From: Acholoe squamosa
Lineage: Eukaryota > Annelida > Polychaeta > Phyllodocida > Polynoidae
Direction of reading: 5' to 3'
Assembly (NCBI GenBank): GCA_949317995.1
Contig: OX439037.1
Coordinates: forward strand, 54,966,080-55,030,079
DNA length: 64,000 nt
Shown: piece after piece, positions 45,816-59,616 of the stretch
Layout of the letters: each line of letters begins with the position of its first letter
How positions within the stretch are numbered: the stretch's first letter is position 1
The notes under the pieces: generated by a model
Told to the model about the DNA's origin: nothing
Database searches by the model: none
The model's input: the letters and a program-made list of their open reading frames with translations, nothing else
Made by a program: the position numbers and the translations under genes

Positions 45816-48178
45816 AGGAACAGGAAAGTAGAAGGAGGTAAAGGACCTACGTCTGTGGGACTGAGGAAGCCGGAAGACGTATCTTACCCACAGGTAGCGC
45901 CTTATAGCACCCTCGGAATATCAGGCTGTCTACGGAGTGTTCAGCAGACTGGTAAATAGACATAGGCACACAGCCATCAGATACGACTATATCATATTGG
46001 GTTTTGTTTAGCGACAGAATGCTAAGATGTGTCACATTGGTAAGGAATGTACACTGTATCATAGTTGCAGGTCATATTACAGCCCCTGTGCGGCAATGTG
46101 TTAGTATTGGTGTCCGGGTGAGCTGTCCATGGTTTATTATACATTTGGTCTATATGATGTATTGCATGGGGATTGTAGACCAGGATAGCACTAATCACCC
46201 TAGTCTGTTTCTGCCGGCTGAATCCCAATCTATATTACGTCTAACTGCGCACAGTGTTACATAAGACAAATAGCAGATGGGCTTTATACTCTCTACCAAT
46301 CTCCACTCCATTCATGTATAATGTAGGCAGGATGCTGTAGAGCTGCCAGTTTTATCTTGAGTAGTCTGGGGCTTGGGAAAAATATAGTGTATCTCTGTTT
46401 GAGAGTCCTTTGTGCCGCTTGAACATGGTTTAATAGCACAGTCATGCAATTAGTGCAAAGGCGTCTATTTGTATTAACCCATTAGGGGCTGCATTGATCT
46501 TTTTAGTCCACTCTTCCACTTTGGCTCCATGAGGCAGGAATGTATCCGATGACTCTACTCACCGATGACTCCCAAGATACAGCTATTGGTGTATCTTGAG
46601 GAGACAAGAATATGGACCTAGAGGACCTAGAGGCACCATGTGGTCCATGAGGGTTAAAAGGGCAGGAGTAGAGCTGGCATATTTACTGTGACACTGAGAT
46701 AGGCGTCCTGAACAGAAGACGCCTGTGTCAATAAGGAGAATTGAAGTACCAGGGCGTGCTGAAGTAGGGGCTGGAGGAGGCAGGGGATATAGAGGGGCAT
46801 GAAGAGGGGGAGGGGGTAGGGTACAGAGGAGCCAGCCTATAGTGAAGACAATGTTAATGGCATCCCTCAGGGTGGTGTGGATGGTAGGGACGAGTCAATG
46901 GGGCACATATAGTAGACGCTAGACTAGAAACCCTTTTCCTTATACTACTCACTGAGATTGAGGCCGCTGTGGGGGTCAGGCCACCTGCCACTTGAGCCTC
47001 TAGTCAAGGCGGAAGGACAGGGCACGTAATCAGTTAAGACACACAGCTCGGGCTCTTGATTCCTGGTTAAAGCATGCCCTGCCAGCCCCCACCAACAGTC
47101 TTGTCCAGGGGTTGTCATTTTGGGTCTCTGGTCTGGTCACGTCCTGCTCCCCGCCACATGACTTAAACCGCATTATAAAAAGAAGACCAATGAAAACGGC
47201 CACTTAAAAATAACCAACACTAACCTCAGTGCAGCACTGCGGCCGCAACAAAAGCAGGAGTTTGATAGGATTCAGAAGAAAGCAATAGACGGCCCTTTTC
47301 TCGTACAATAAACCCCGGCAATAGCCTTCTCCCGCCAGGCAGTCACTGGGGGATTTGGATATAAAAGAATGGATATGAGGACTTTGCTGCTATGTCCGAA
47401 TAGAGAGCAGAGAATAGAAAGGGGAGACAGTTTGTACCACAGACATGGGTCTGTTAGGGTTTAAAAATACACATCTGTGACATGTCCCTCCTTTGGTGAG
47501 CTCGTTAGAACTAATTAACCTGATTGCTAACACTACTCAGACAGGGGCGTGTGCTACAACCACACACTCACTACTCTTGCCACAACCCTGTGTTAAATTC
47601 ACATTTTTCTCCAATCTTTAGCTCAGACTTTAAGCTGCACACTATCAAACGGGGCTGTGGATCTGGAACATGGGTGCTCTAAAATACTCTGAATCCAGGG
47701 CTGGTCCGTTAGTGTAAATAATCAACTCAATATTTAATCAACACCGACATGCTCTTGATCAGGTTTCAATGCTACTTCAATGTTCTTTTGATACGAGGGA
47801 TGACAAATTGTGACTGGCGGTGGTCTTAAAGTGACAAAGTCTGATTTTTTTTTCATTTTTCAAATCCTGTTCAAATGTTTCCCACACACTGTAACAACAC
47901 CATATTTCAGTGTTTGTGGAACATTTATTATTATATTTAGCTCATACAAGCTTAGAAAGAGGGTCCCGTGAACCCAGCCATAGGCATTTTACAGTGCATT
48001 TCCAATGGATGGACTTTTGATGTGCACTCCAAAAGTAGGAAATCTGACAATTCCTTCAAATATGAGCTTAATTATGGGGAAAGAGGGGAAATAAAGTAGG
48101 TACCATAGCAAGTTTGATCTATGTGAACATCCTGGTTCAATTTTGAGAAGATTGATTATTTGGCTTCAACCATTGGAC
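45816..48178. other. Unique non-coding stretch
   Basis: No family or gene supported. Confidence 0.35.
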
Positions 48179-48457
48179 TACACACCAAATTTTCTCAACA
48201 CCAACATTTAAACATCTAAACACTTGAAGTGTTTAGGTGTTTAGCTTTTTAACACTTATTCTCAAACACCTAAACACTGAAGTGTTTAAGTGTTTAGCAT
48301 TTAAACACTTGGTTAAACACTTCCTAGTTAAACGCGTTTAAAATTGAACGCATTTAACACTTAAGAAGCGTTGAGAAAAGTGGGACAAATAAGTGTTTAA
48401 CCAAGTGTTTAACTTCTAAACACTAGTGTTTAATCCCTAAACACTGTTTTTACAGTG
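48179..48457 (-). mobile_element. Family F MITE, copy F2, one end missing
   Basis: Reverse complement of F1 along about 279 bp, ending TTTTTACAGTG followed by TA. The outermost 25-30 bp on the left (the CACTGCAAAAAAGG end) are missing. It is again packed with TAAACAC/GTGTTTA. Confidence 0.85.
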
Positions 48458-51400
48458 TATGCCATTTTACCGGACTGTATAGGCACTTTTCAATATACAG
48501 AACAAGCGGATAATTTTTTCAGCTGCATGTATTCATTTAGGCTACTGTGACATATATGTGAAATGGACTTATGTGGTACTTTAGGTGGATTTCACCCTTT
48601 ATTGTCTTAATGCATTATATCATTTGTCATCATGTTGGATAAGTGCAGCCCTGGAGATAAGCTTACTACATTCATAACGACCATGTAGACCGAGTTATCA
48701 CAGTCCAAAAGGTTAAGCACGATTCATTGTTATATATGAAGTAATCTCGGTGCTGCTATGCATTGGCTGCATCACAGCAAACAGGGCTGAATGCAGCATG
48801 ATGCCCCTACAGGGTTAGAGGGGTGAGGCTGCTGTCGGTGCTATGTATGTAATACAATCGAGCTTTCATCAGGCACCAGTTAGGCAGTATGCCTGCCACC
48901 ATTAGTACATGTATCAAGGAACATATTAAGAGTAATGGGTAAATCCGAGCAGCTTAAGAGCGCCCGGAGCAGCTCCCAGCAGTACCATTAAGCGGGACAC
49001 CCCACCCTAGCCACCCCCATCCAACCCCCACCGCCAGACATCTGAAAATAAATGATACAACTTATGTAGACATTCCATCACCCACAAGAACAGGCACAGA
49101 GGAAGCACCAATCTACAAACTCATTATTCCCCATGTCTTGAATTATATAGGGCACTCACGGATTTAGCATGATTTGTGTAGCTTGTGGAGTGTTGTGAAG
49201 GCTAGGAGGTTTGTTATCGTATCATAGTGAGGGACGCTGCAGTTGGTCTCATTTCAGTAAAACATGTAGCCCGCCATGGCCCCCTTCCTCTGTTGCCTAA
49301 TCTGTTTGCCGATAAATGATAGTGATTTAGGGTGTATAAAGGAAAGGAGCAGAGTGACACAAAGTATGTTTACTCTTTAAGGGCTACACCGAATATATAC
49401 ACTCAAGGTTCCATGTTTATTTGTCGAAATACTGCGGTGCTATGTGTGACTATATTCAGCACTACACTTCTGCATCGTGCCAAGCACACGGTAGTGTTTC
49501 ATTCGTTTCATTCCAGTGGGAGCTTTCATGCATGAAGACGGCCAAAGGATATGGTACACTATTGGGGGCTTAAGGGATTAAGCTGCTACTAACATACGGA
49601 ATCCAATAGAACAGGATTAACGTGGGGAAGTATGAGTTAATGCTGCCTTTATAGACTATGAACATGGTCATGATGAGTAGTGAGCGTCACTACTGGCTTA
49701 GCTAACCCCTTCCTGTCTTAGTCCTTTGTTGTATCCTCGTCTCCTGAACATCATTAAACTATGCACTACTAGTAGAAGTAGTATTAGTAATACATTGTCT
49801 GTTATCCTCCACTAAAAAACACATTTCTCATAATAAGAAGTAGGGAATCATGAAATGGAGGCGTTTCTTTTGGAAAACGAGGGCCCAAGAAAGGGTCAAT
49901 AGACAAGAGAATAGAGGTGTTCCAATACAAAGCTTGTTCTTAGAACTACCCATCAGGTTTCTTTTTTAAGTTTTTCTCCTTCGCTATTTAAGATTTCAGA
50001 TAGAGGGCCACTTAGGCAGGCATAAAAGTGTATATCCGCGAATGCTTGGTGATTAAACTGATGCTCTTGGTGAGCATACTTAGGCTATATGTTTATTATT
50101 CCGGGATAGGAACAGGGCGTGTGAATAAAATAAATGCAGATCTTCAATAACCACTAGAGCCTAGTTGAACATGATAAGCACCCAAGAGCTTCTACGAGAT
50201 GCCGAGGTGCATCTATGTGGCGGCTGTAGGTTAAATGCCGGGAACTAAAAAAAAAAGAAGCCAGATCCAGGCAACTACATCTATTTTAGCCAGCCTCAGT
50301 CAAACTGAAGTGGAAAATGTAATATTCTATAATATCAACCTTATTAGCAACAGCAAAAACATCATTGATGTGTCTACAGGACGTATCAGTAGATAAGCCT
50401 ACATACTGGCGTGGCTCTGATGCATACTGTGGGGCAAATACAACATGTCATGGTTGACTACACAAGTTTAAGTAGTTATCTCGTTATGGCTTCCTTTACT
50501 AGCACATTATGAGGTCCATAGAGATCCACACTCGCACACTGGCCATCAAAAGGAAGCTCACCAATGCCTTCCAGGTCTGTGTGAAGGAATACATTCTATT
50601 ATCGCTCAGAAGTCCCCAGACTAGACCCAGGTTTTCATTCCATTTCACCCCAGCCCGGTTTTAGTCCAATGGTTTGATTAGAGCAGCGGCAGGCTGTACT
50701 TGGGTGGTAGCAGTCTACAGTATAGAGGGTACTTAATTAAGTTTAACCCTTTGCTTTAGTGCCAGACGGCGCTGTCAGAAAGGAATCTTCCTTTTAGCAA
50801 AAGAAGTGATTCACTTTAAGGCGCGTTGTTAACCCCCGCCGGCCCCTCGCGACCGTTGTGAAGAGGCTGTCTGAATGGGGGCTCGGTGAAGTAAAGTAGA
50901 CAGTATGTTGGAAAAGGACGTCTATATAGAGAGAAAAAAGATGGGCTTTTAACGCTCTTCTAGGAAGAGCAAAGACTGATTTCTTTATTTTGGTATACAA
51001 ATAAATCCTGGGGATCTACTCTCTATTAGTAGTTCCCCAAGGAAGACACTTCGGAAAATTGTGGAAGTGTGTATAACATGTTTATGAGGCTTTCTGTAAA
51101 TTGCATGGCTAATCTCTTGGGGGGGGGGGGGTCACAGGAATACTTTGTTTTACTCTTTCCTTTTGTCCCTTTATACACATCAGCCCTAAGATGCCTGTAA
51201 TTGTGCATTAACCTGACCTATCATTCAAAATTTAACTTTCTATGAATAAACCTTTAGCAAATACAGTACTAATCCTGCCTATAATATTACGTCCATTATG
51301 ATGAGATAAAATTGTATCATATTTCTCAAGCATGTAACTGAGTGAAAACTGACACACGGTATGTATTTCTATTCACGAGCAGTAAAAATTAAATACAAGA

Positions 51401-52640
51401 GAGCTCTCTTTGATAATGGCACGTCTCGTACTACATGAATAGGGCCATGTGTACCTTGCTGATTTCGCCCGTATTATGATGCAAAGTCATATTCAGTGAC
51501 ACTAATATAAAAGCCAGACTTTGATCATATAGAACAGAGTCATGGGCTTTCTCTTTGGGTAGCATTGGGATAGAATGGATTCCAAATCCCCTTCCTATTG
51601 TCGAAGGACGGCTATTCTACCCTTAGATTTCCCTTCAGTGTCAGATTCAATGACTAACACAGGTTGAAAAAGTATCTCATCAATTGATGACAGTGGCTAT
51701 ATGACTGTACTGCGGCTATTGCGAGCAGCTCAAGCCTGCATGGCGGAGCACCAACAGAGCCATCAGAATCATGTCATAATGTTCACGTCAGTGGACTAAG
51801 AACTGTTAGTGAATTTCCCCCTAGTGAATGGGCGATATCCTTGATCCTATATTGGCTTTGTCCTATAGGAGACAATCCAATCATGAGACTGGGGCGGTAC
51901 GTCAATGGGAGGAGTCTGGATCAGGTGTTACTGAGCCGAGTCTGTCTGATTGCCATATTGTCTCACTACGTAATACCGTGTTTGTCGCTGTTAGTGCTCA
52001 GCCGGAGATGTGTATGGATGGGTAGGGAGAGATAGAGGATGAGCTGTGATGGAGGCTGGGAGAATAGGCAGGGTCTGAGGATAAGGGAATGGATGTGATG
52101 TAATGAAAGGTGATTGTTGGGGTTACCAAGAGACTAGGGGAATGTGGAACAGAGGTAGAAGGAGCAAAGAATGATACAAAGTAGAAAGGAAGTCAAGCAT
52201 AAATGCACATATAGAATGAACTGAATGTATACAAAAAGGCGACAGGAGGAAAGGGGGGACGATGTTTTGATCCTTGTACAGGCAAATCCTCAAGCCATTT
52301 CTACTACGTTTCCATACGAGGTGTTACATTTATAAGTGACGGTAATGGTAATATGTTAACAGACGGTAATGGTAACAGATTTACAGCAGAGAACAAGCTG
52401 GGGAATGCAAGTCGTTTATAAATTCATTTGGGGGGAAAAGTATGTTCAAAACCATAATGATTTGACAGATAATATATACTTGGCTCAAGGGCGTCCAATG
52501 AGGTGTTTCAGAATGAAGATATTCAGGGAGTTACTATTTGGTTAAGCCCTGACAAGTTTAATTTTGCCCCTTAACGTGGCTTTTCTTTTGTACATTTAAA
52601 CGTCAACAAGGTTCTTCACTCAGCAACTCATTCACACACT
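48458..52640. other. Unique non-coding stretch
   Basis: GAGCAGCTC near 48966 and 51722, a GAGCAGCTT near 48947, a G-run at about 51120-51131. No repeat family or gene supported. Confidence 0.35.
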
Positions 52641-53170
52641 CAGTCCCGTTCTCCACTTACCCCCTCCTTCCCGCCTACCTCTCTAATATCAATCATCCCT
52701 CTTCCTTGTTGCCTTCCTCTTCTTCACTTGTTCTTTGTCCATTGGTTCTTTCATCCGCTCAGTCTTTCGCTCATGGATTCCTCTATTTGTTTATTTGCCA
52801 ACCCATCTGTCCAACCCTCAATCTGTCCATGTGTCCGTTCTCCCGTTCCTCCTTCACTTCTTTCTGATTCCTTCCTTCATGTGTTTGTTCATTCATTCCT
52901 TTCTCACTTATTCGGACCTTCCTTCCGTTCCTTTGTTCGTTCGTTCGTTCGGTCCTTCCTTCCCTTCCTTTCTTTGTTTGGTCCTCCCTTTCCTTCCATT
53001 GTTCATTTGATCTTTCCTTCCTTCTCTTTGTTCGTTCGGTCCTTCGTTCTTTTCAGTTATTCATTTGATCCTTCCTTTCCTTTGTTCGTTTGTTTGGTCC
53101 TTCATTCCTTTCATTCCTGCGTTCGATCCTTCATTCTTTCCTTTCCCCATGCCTTTTCTTCCCCCTCCCC
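52641..53170 (+). repeat. Degenerate pyrimidine-rich tandem repeat
   Basis: About 530 bp dominated by TTCC, TTCG, ATTC and CCTT tetramers, including TTCGTTCGTTCGTTCG near 52937. Strongly strand-asymmetric (C+T). The long + strand open frame rich in Ser, Phe and Pro across it is an artefact of this composition. Confidence 0.8.
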
Positions 53171-56100
53171 CTCTATGCCTCACCAGCCTTCCCTTACCGG
53201 TGATATGATGCCATTCCTGGTAAGTGTCCTACCTATCAGGTGTCGCACGAACCTGAAAAGCACTCAGACGGTCAATGTAGGATGTCGGGCGGTGTCCAAC
53301 TCAGCGACATGTCAGCCATGTCACGCACCCACAAGGCGACATCGGCCCCAGGAACATGGTGAAGGCTTCATTTGCAATTGGTGGCTGCCATGAAGCTAGC
53401 TTCCACAGTTTGAACGTTATTATTTATACAGTGTGGTTTACTGCAGGGATTGCTGGTTTGACAATATTATTCTTAACCCTGAAGGATGTCATAGTTTATT
53501 AATGTGTCATTCAGGGCTTTATTACTGCCTCATGCTGACCTTATGGGTTAGATCACTCACGTGGGTTGGTCTGATAAACCAATGAAGTCTACCCGCCAGC
53601 ATTTCATTGCAGTACATGTTTAATGACGATCGTACCAATGAACATGGAAATAGAAACTTCATAGGGCTTTATACAAAGCAACTTGTATATATGCATATCT
53701 ACGTACTAATTGTTTCTGTTACTTTCATTTCTAGGCATATTTTTAACTTGAATGCATAATGCATTAAAGGCTTATGATTCTTCCAAATGATCTTTTATGG
53801 AGTTTAGCTGTCGTCCCGTCTCCGTTTTGTATTTAAGTTGGATGGAAGGGGGTTTCATAAGCCCTCACGACATCATCCTTCATAATCACGAAATATTAGA
53901 GTATTGTAAGCTACAGTTTAAACGATGATGTTTGGACACATGTATTTCCAATGTCATATAGTAGGTTAGATCTATTTATACCAAAGGCATGGTGTGTTCG
54001 TCTATTATGGCCATGAATGGAATGTTGGTAAATAATGGTTCGTAAAATTCCCTCTCATAGATATTGATAAAATGCACTCTATAATATTGAAAAGGCCACA
54101 GTTGACCCAGAAATAATTTCAGTATTGAACTTACATAATTGAACTTAGTTCGTTTCCCACTGGGTCAAATGCTCTTTCATAATTTCCTCTTGACGAGCTT
54201 GTAATGCCGTATAAAACGGGCTCTTGGTCCATTAACTACGTTTCGCTTTTGTATCTTCTAGCACCACCAAACAGCAGCTTTCCATTCTCCACATTAACAA
54301 CATACTAACTTGTGCAAGCTCCATATAGCTGCATTGGTAGTGCCTATTGCTACACAGTGCCTTGATCTGCACACGCTACAAGTACATTTTAGATCTGTAG
54401 TTTGTCACAAATCCGCATCAAAGCCTTGTTTCTAACAGGTATATAAACACCTAGTCGTTAGTAATTCTACACACGTATAGGGCCTATACAACAAAAATAA
54501 GATTTTTTTTTACAAACGAGTTTGTTCTGTGCCCCAAGTAAGATTTACTAGAATTGGAAAAGCAGCTTGAAAATCATTTGTTGCCCTCTGAACTATTGTG
54601 AAGACATACTCTCCGACTCTGGGGTTATATCTGGCATGAGGTGTCCAACCTTAGGTGTAATTTGCTGAAATAATCATATGTAAAAAGCAAAGATCAGCTG
54701 AAGATTAAATTCTACCCCTAGATTTAAAAGGATTCATATAATTATTCCCATGCCAGCAATAGCATGGGATGAGTATTTGTCCCCAAGAAACGGTATTGGA
54801 TGAGTAGTTTTCATAAAAAGCAATATTGTGAGCAAGAAATGATAGAGAGTTATTTTTTTTCAGCAGGAAATTATAGAGGATGAAATATTATCAACAAGAA
54901 ACATTTTATCCAATAACAAGCAGGCTACATTACTCTGGCCATACGTTGTGGTCAATATGACCTGGTTGGAGAGGGATAGGGCGGCCTTGGGGTGGGTGTG
55001 GGGTTTGGTATTTGGGGTAAGATTGGAGGCTGTGTAGAGTGTGAGGGGGTGGCGTGAGCAGTTCCTCAGGCTAGTGTAGAGCTGCTCGCCGTGAGGGATA
55101 TTGGATGTAAGTGAAATTGGAAGTTGTAAGGGGGTTGGACTTTCTGTACATATTCGGGTCAGATGATTCTGGCTATTTCCTCCTAGATCTCACTCCTTAT
55201 TTCTACTGCTCACATATCTACCTACTCACCCACTTTCACAGTGGTATATGATAAGGAGCTGTGGATGAGGACCTTGTGAACAATGATAAAGGGCAGTTCT
55301 AACAGAACCAACAATGCCAACCTGTTAGAAAATAGCCGGCTGGTAGAAGCATATTGGCAATCAGGTAGATGACCCACTAGGAGGTATATATGAATTCCTC
55401 AACTTGTAAATGATCGTGATTCTAGCTAACACTTGTATAGAGGGATCCTAATTTATTACCCATAGCTGGGACCACATGTAGGTTCGTGATGATAGTAATC
55501 CATTTACAAGGGTCTACGGAGGCTTACAGAGTCTGCCTGAAGTCAGGATGCGGCTTAAACGAGGGCTTTATATATGATATAGATTTTAGTATGAATTGGC
55601 ATCCCCCTGTGCGGCTTATATCAATGCCACCGGCTCAGTGTGCGGCATTTACGGTAGTATCAGTTAATGCCAATTTAGACTCACTTCCTTCTGTCTAATG
55701 CATCGGTATCTGCAGACCGTCCTCGATGTATCACCCTGAATAAAACTGGAACTGGTGTAGAAATGGTATGAGTTTCACCAGACAGCTATTGTAAAACCAT
55801 CGTTCCTGACACATAGTGCGCAGTAGTAGCTAGAAGGATGAGGAACATGTTAGTCATCCCTCTTCTACGTTTACCAACATACTGCTGCCAGCGGTACCTC
55901 TTTTATTCTGCCACATATAAAGAAGAGTATCTACTTGTTTTTTTTCCACATAATGCCCATGCATTAGCAACAAACACACTGCAAATAATGCACATATGTC
56001 TAGCTGGTAACAGGCTTAACGGCAGATTAAGTGAGCTGCATAGAGCTTCAATGCATCATAGACTTTGTTCTTCATCACGCATTAAGATGCTTAGAAGTTT

Positions 56101-56218
56101 ACTCTGAGTAAATACAGACCTCTATATTTCAAATATGGAACTCTGTATTTTATAACTACAAATTCGGTGAAACGGCCCTTTTGGAAGGTAGTCTCGCTAG
56201 ACTCCGCCAGGCTGTAGC
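53171..56218. other. Unique non-coding stretch
   Basis: GAGCAGTTCC near 55056 and GAGCTGCTC near 55080. No family or gene supported. Confidence 0.35.
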
Positions 56219-56233
56219 CTATATATATATTTA

Positions 56234-56301
<68 letters not shown>
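56219..56301. repeat. (AT)n microsatellite
   Basis: AT/TTTATA mixed start, then uninterrupted AT to 56301. Confidence 0.95.
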
Positions 56302-56302
<1 letters not shown>

Positions 56303-56479
56303 TCTAATGTGGCGCTTGGAAGGTTCAACTTGAAGTTGGGGAAAGGAGAACAGAGGAATTGGGGTGGAGATGCATTATGATAAGAGAAGCTAAATTCAAT
56401 CCTACATGCATGCTATACAGAAACCCCATATTCATCCATGCAACTGGACCTTGGTGCTGTCTTTATATATTATAAGTCA

Positions 56480-56559
56480 ATAGTCCACCTGGCCTCTGTC
56501 GTTCGATAGGGCCATACATTTCCTACATAAATTTCTGCGACAAAGGCCTAGTGGACTAT
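56480..56559 (+). mobile_element. Family D fold-back element, copy D11
   Basis: 80-bp copy joined to D12 by a CGATGTTACATCG linker, the same dimer layout as D1-D2. Confidence 0.85.
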
Positions 56560-56570
56560 CGATGTTACAT

Positions 56571-56643
56571 CGAGGGTCTCTATCGCAGCAATTTACATAG
56601 GAAATGTATGGCTCATTCGCCAGCGAAAAGCCAAGTGGACTAT
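56571..56643 (-). mobile_element. Family D fold-back element, copy D12
   Basis: Reverse copy with part of the left arm (the CCACTTGGCC segment) lost. It is followed by GGGT, the mirror of the ACCC that precedes + copies. Confidence 0.75.
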
Positions 56644-57427
56644 GGGTCTTAGCAAACATTTGAAATTGTATACCGAACCCGTATGGTTAACATGTATCAT
56701 GATGACAAGGGCATGGGAGGTTCCAAGAGAGTTTACCACCCTAAATAGATAGAGAGGCACCTGTACATCCTGTAGCCTATAAGGAGTTCAATCCACCCAT
56801 CTCTGTGAAATTCCAGTACATGGTTCTTACACTGCTGTTGATGCCACTTGAAATGGTTATGCTTAACGTTTGCAACATTGTTGGATGATACATAACGCTT
56901 TCGAGCCAAGAAATCTAATCCCTTACGTCAAAAAAGGGAAATTCAACTTGGCTTCTCTTCCCAGTCTCCCACATTCGCGTGTCTGACTGAGACAGTTCCT
57001 GAATCTATGCATTAATGGCGAATCATCTACTGAGGAGACATATTTAGGATGATGGAGAGGATGGTTAGTTAATATTTACTTGGTAATGTCATACCGTGTG
57101 CAGCCTGTACTGTCAGAGGCTCAGCCAATTCTCCTGGTGACTGTCTGAAGACAACACAGAGCCACAGTCATTGCATACCGTTTGATGAAATATAGCCCTC
57201 TGAATGCGAAGGATGGCACGGTCTGGATATGATACAATTAATCTTCTATTGTTATATAGCCGCTGTAAGCTTCTAGGTAATTCTTATTGTGAATCCACGT
57301 GGCAGTCGATGTGGATATGTATACCCACTGCTCACATTTTTACTCCCAACTCTCCATTCACGCAATTTACCTAAGTCATTCTCCGCTCTATACATGTTTA
57401 CTACTCTGTCCCGGCCCCCCTCCAATC
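56644..57427. other. Unique non-coding stretch
   Basis: Nothing recognised. Confidence 0.35.
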
Positions 57428-57428
57428 C

Positions 57429-57429
<1 letters not shown>

Positions 57430-57487
<58 letters not shown>
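57430..57487 (+). repeat. (CT)n microsatellite
   Basis: About 29 CT units. Poly-Leu-Ser and poly-Arg-Glu frames here are artefacts. Confidence 0.96.
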
Positions 57488-57489
<2 letters not shown>

Positions 57490-57772
57490 CTCTTTTTTTG
57501 GCCTTCCCTTTCCTATATTGCACAAAGTCACAAAAAAGAATGAATCTTTGAGTGCCATCGCTGTAACATTTTTCGTTCTCATACTGTTTCTAAATGTCAG
57601 ACCAAAACCTTTCAGCATCATACAGAAGTAAAGATAATGGGGGACTACCGGGTAGTAATCAGTTTAGAGAGCATCTCAACTTCCTTTCCTTATTCAAGCC
57701 ACGTTAGTTTCTCACTGATGTTCCCCGCCCATCCTTCGCTGTACTCCTTTATGTACAAGAGTTAAAAATAGG

Positions 57773-57787
57773 TGTGAGCAGCTCACA
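57773..57787. promoter_or_regulatory. Perfect 15-bp GAGCAGCTC palindrome
   Basis: TGTGAGCAGCTCACA, two TGTGAGC half-sites inverted around a single A. It is the most symmetrical example of the recurring motif in this window. The function is unknown. Confidence 0.3.
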
Positions 57788-57917
57788 ACAATGACCCTAA
57801 CCCACTAAGGGTGAGCAGATAGCGAAGCACCTATCCAATCCTTTAGGGTGAGACGTTGCCTTGAAGCAATATTTGTCATCATGATTTAGTACTGGCGAGT
57901 AACTCACTAGGATTATA

Positions 57918-58248
57918 CAGAGGCGTAGGAAGCAAATCTTCATTGGGGGGGGGGACAGCAGGCACCCTACCTCGACCACCTTGAATTGTCCGTTCAAGTG
58001 ATATGTGCCTATATAAATTCTATAAAAATGTAATTTTCGAAGAATTTTAGGGCTTATTTGAGGCCAAGACCCCGTACTTTCCATATCCCATTTCTCAAAA
58101 AATCTAATTTGAGATGCAAGTTTTAGCTTTTTGTTAAATTCATTATGAATTCTTGGCAAATTTTGGAGGGCCGAGACATACTCAGGCCCCACCTCTCTTA
58201 TGATTTGGGGGGAGGCCCCCCTGACCCCCCCTTTTTCCTACGCCCCTG
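57918..58248. mobile_element. Family R MITE, hAT-like CAGAGGCGTAGG ends
   Basis: A 331-bp element starting CAGAGGCGTAGGAAG and ending TTCCTACGCCCCTG, flanked by TTATA at 57913-57917 and 58249-58253. CAGRGGCG ends are common in hAT-type non-autonomous elements, but the visible duplication is 5 bp, shorter than the usual 8. A 131-codon frame overlapping it is not a gene. Confidence 0.75.
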
Positions 58249-58253
58249 TTATA

Positions 58254-59190
58254 TTGCTGCTAGCTTTGGGGGAACTTGAACCATGTCGGGTCAGCATGAT
58301 GCATCCCTTGTAAATTGCTCACAAGAACTGCATGTGTGCATCGTGCTGCTTAAGAGGGCATTTTGTAGTACATGACTATGCGGGCCTTCAATGGTTAAAC
58401 ACCCCGAACCTACATTGCATTTGTCATTTTTGTCCTCGCCGGCAGCACGGGGCATTTGCAAACGTTAGCAACATGCAGACAAGCTTACATGGTGGTTATT
58501 CTTCTCCCACCCCCACCTCCTCTCTCCCTCTCCTCCTCTCTCCAATACACGCGCCCACACCCCCTTTCACCTACCATTGTCTGGATTGGCGCCGTGGAAC
58601 TAGGCAATGTGTGTGGCTTGCTGCTGGAGGAGCATTGAATTTATCGTTACGGCTTACATGTGTTCCTACCCAGTAGCTTGACAAGTAGTTTTTACTGTGT
58701 TACTCTTAACTTGTCAACATGTCTGCAGTGCTCATCGATTGTTAGTGAGCTGTAAACGTTTATCTGTGCCATTGGGTCGGGTAGTTGTCAAGTGACTCTA
58801 TTCTTCCTGCTCCTGACCCTCTTTTCACATTTACGTCAACCATTGCTACTGACAGGTGATGTATTCAGTTAGCATAGTTGTATGTAATTGCCACGGTCCT
58901 AGTGATAGGTGGTTAATATATAGAATGTTATACAGCTACATGCAGCAACAATACATCAACACTCCTTCACTGATGAATATTGAATATTGGGGCACATCCT
59001 TTATGACAAATACTCAAGTACCTAGTTGTGGAATAATATTCATCCATGCCTTTACGGATAGATATGGGGGCTGCTGAATATTCAGATATGCATTTGCTGA
59101 TGATCTTTCAGGTACGCCTTTCATGCTGGATATTGATATATGTCTTGGCAGATGAATATCCACGTACATCTTCATCAATACATATTCAGG
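58254..59190. other. Unique non-coding stretch
   Basis: No family or gene supported. Confidence 0.35.
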
Positions 59191-59557
59191 CAGGAGCGTG
59201 TTGCTCCTATGGTAAAAAGAGCTGTCAGTAGGTACCCTCTTTTCAAAAGAAGTCACGCTCTGCTTCTCCATTCAACTTGCACTCACCACATTAGTCTGAA
59301 AAGTCACCTGCCTTGTTTAGAACAGAGAGAGCTGCACTATCAGGTACCTTCTCATGTCACACAATCTATAGTATATTATACTGACTGACTCCTCCCAACT
59401 ACGTACCTACTCAAATCCCCCTTTTTTTAGCACCATACCTGACTGACCACTTGTGAGCAACAAAAGGGACAAGTTATAGCTACATGAAAAGAAAGGACTG
59501 GAAACGAGGGCATTTTTAGCCAGCTCTTCCTTTTACTATCGGAGCAACGCCCTCCAG
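59191..59557 (+). mobile_element. Family C MITE, copy C4
   Basis: 367 bp, CAGGAGCGTGTTGCTCC to GGAGCAACGCCCTCCAG. It is nearly identical to C1 throughout. Confidence 0.85.
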
Positions 59558-59599
59558 GCAAGCTAAAATGCCCCCCCAGAGGGATTATTACCAATCCTG

Positions 59600-59616
59600 G
59601 CCACCAGGGGGTGCCA
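59600..59616 (+). promoter_or_regulatory. CTCF-like motif
   Basis: GCCACCAGGGGGTGCCA is a close match to the CTCF core consensus CCASYAGRKGGC. CTCF is present in most bilaterians. The site is in non-coding DNA, and one match could be chance. Confidence 0.35.

Noticed and set aside
52728-53393. 221-codon + strand frame rich in Ser, Phe and Pro
   Set aside because: It follows from the pyrimidine-rich tandem repeat, which has few stop codons. No domain is visible in the non-repetitive tail.
57797-58192. 131-codon minus-strand frame
   Set aside because: Much of it lies within MITE R, and the product shows no known domain.
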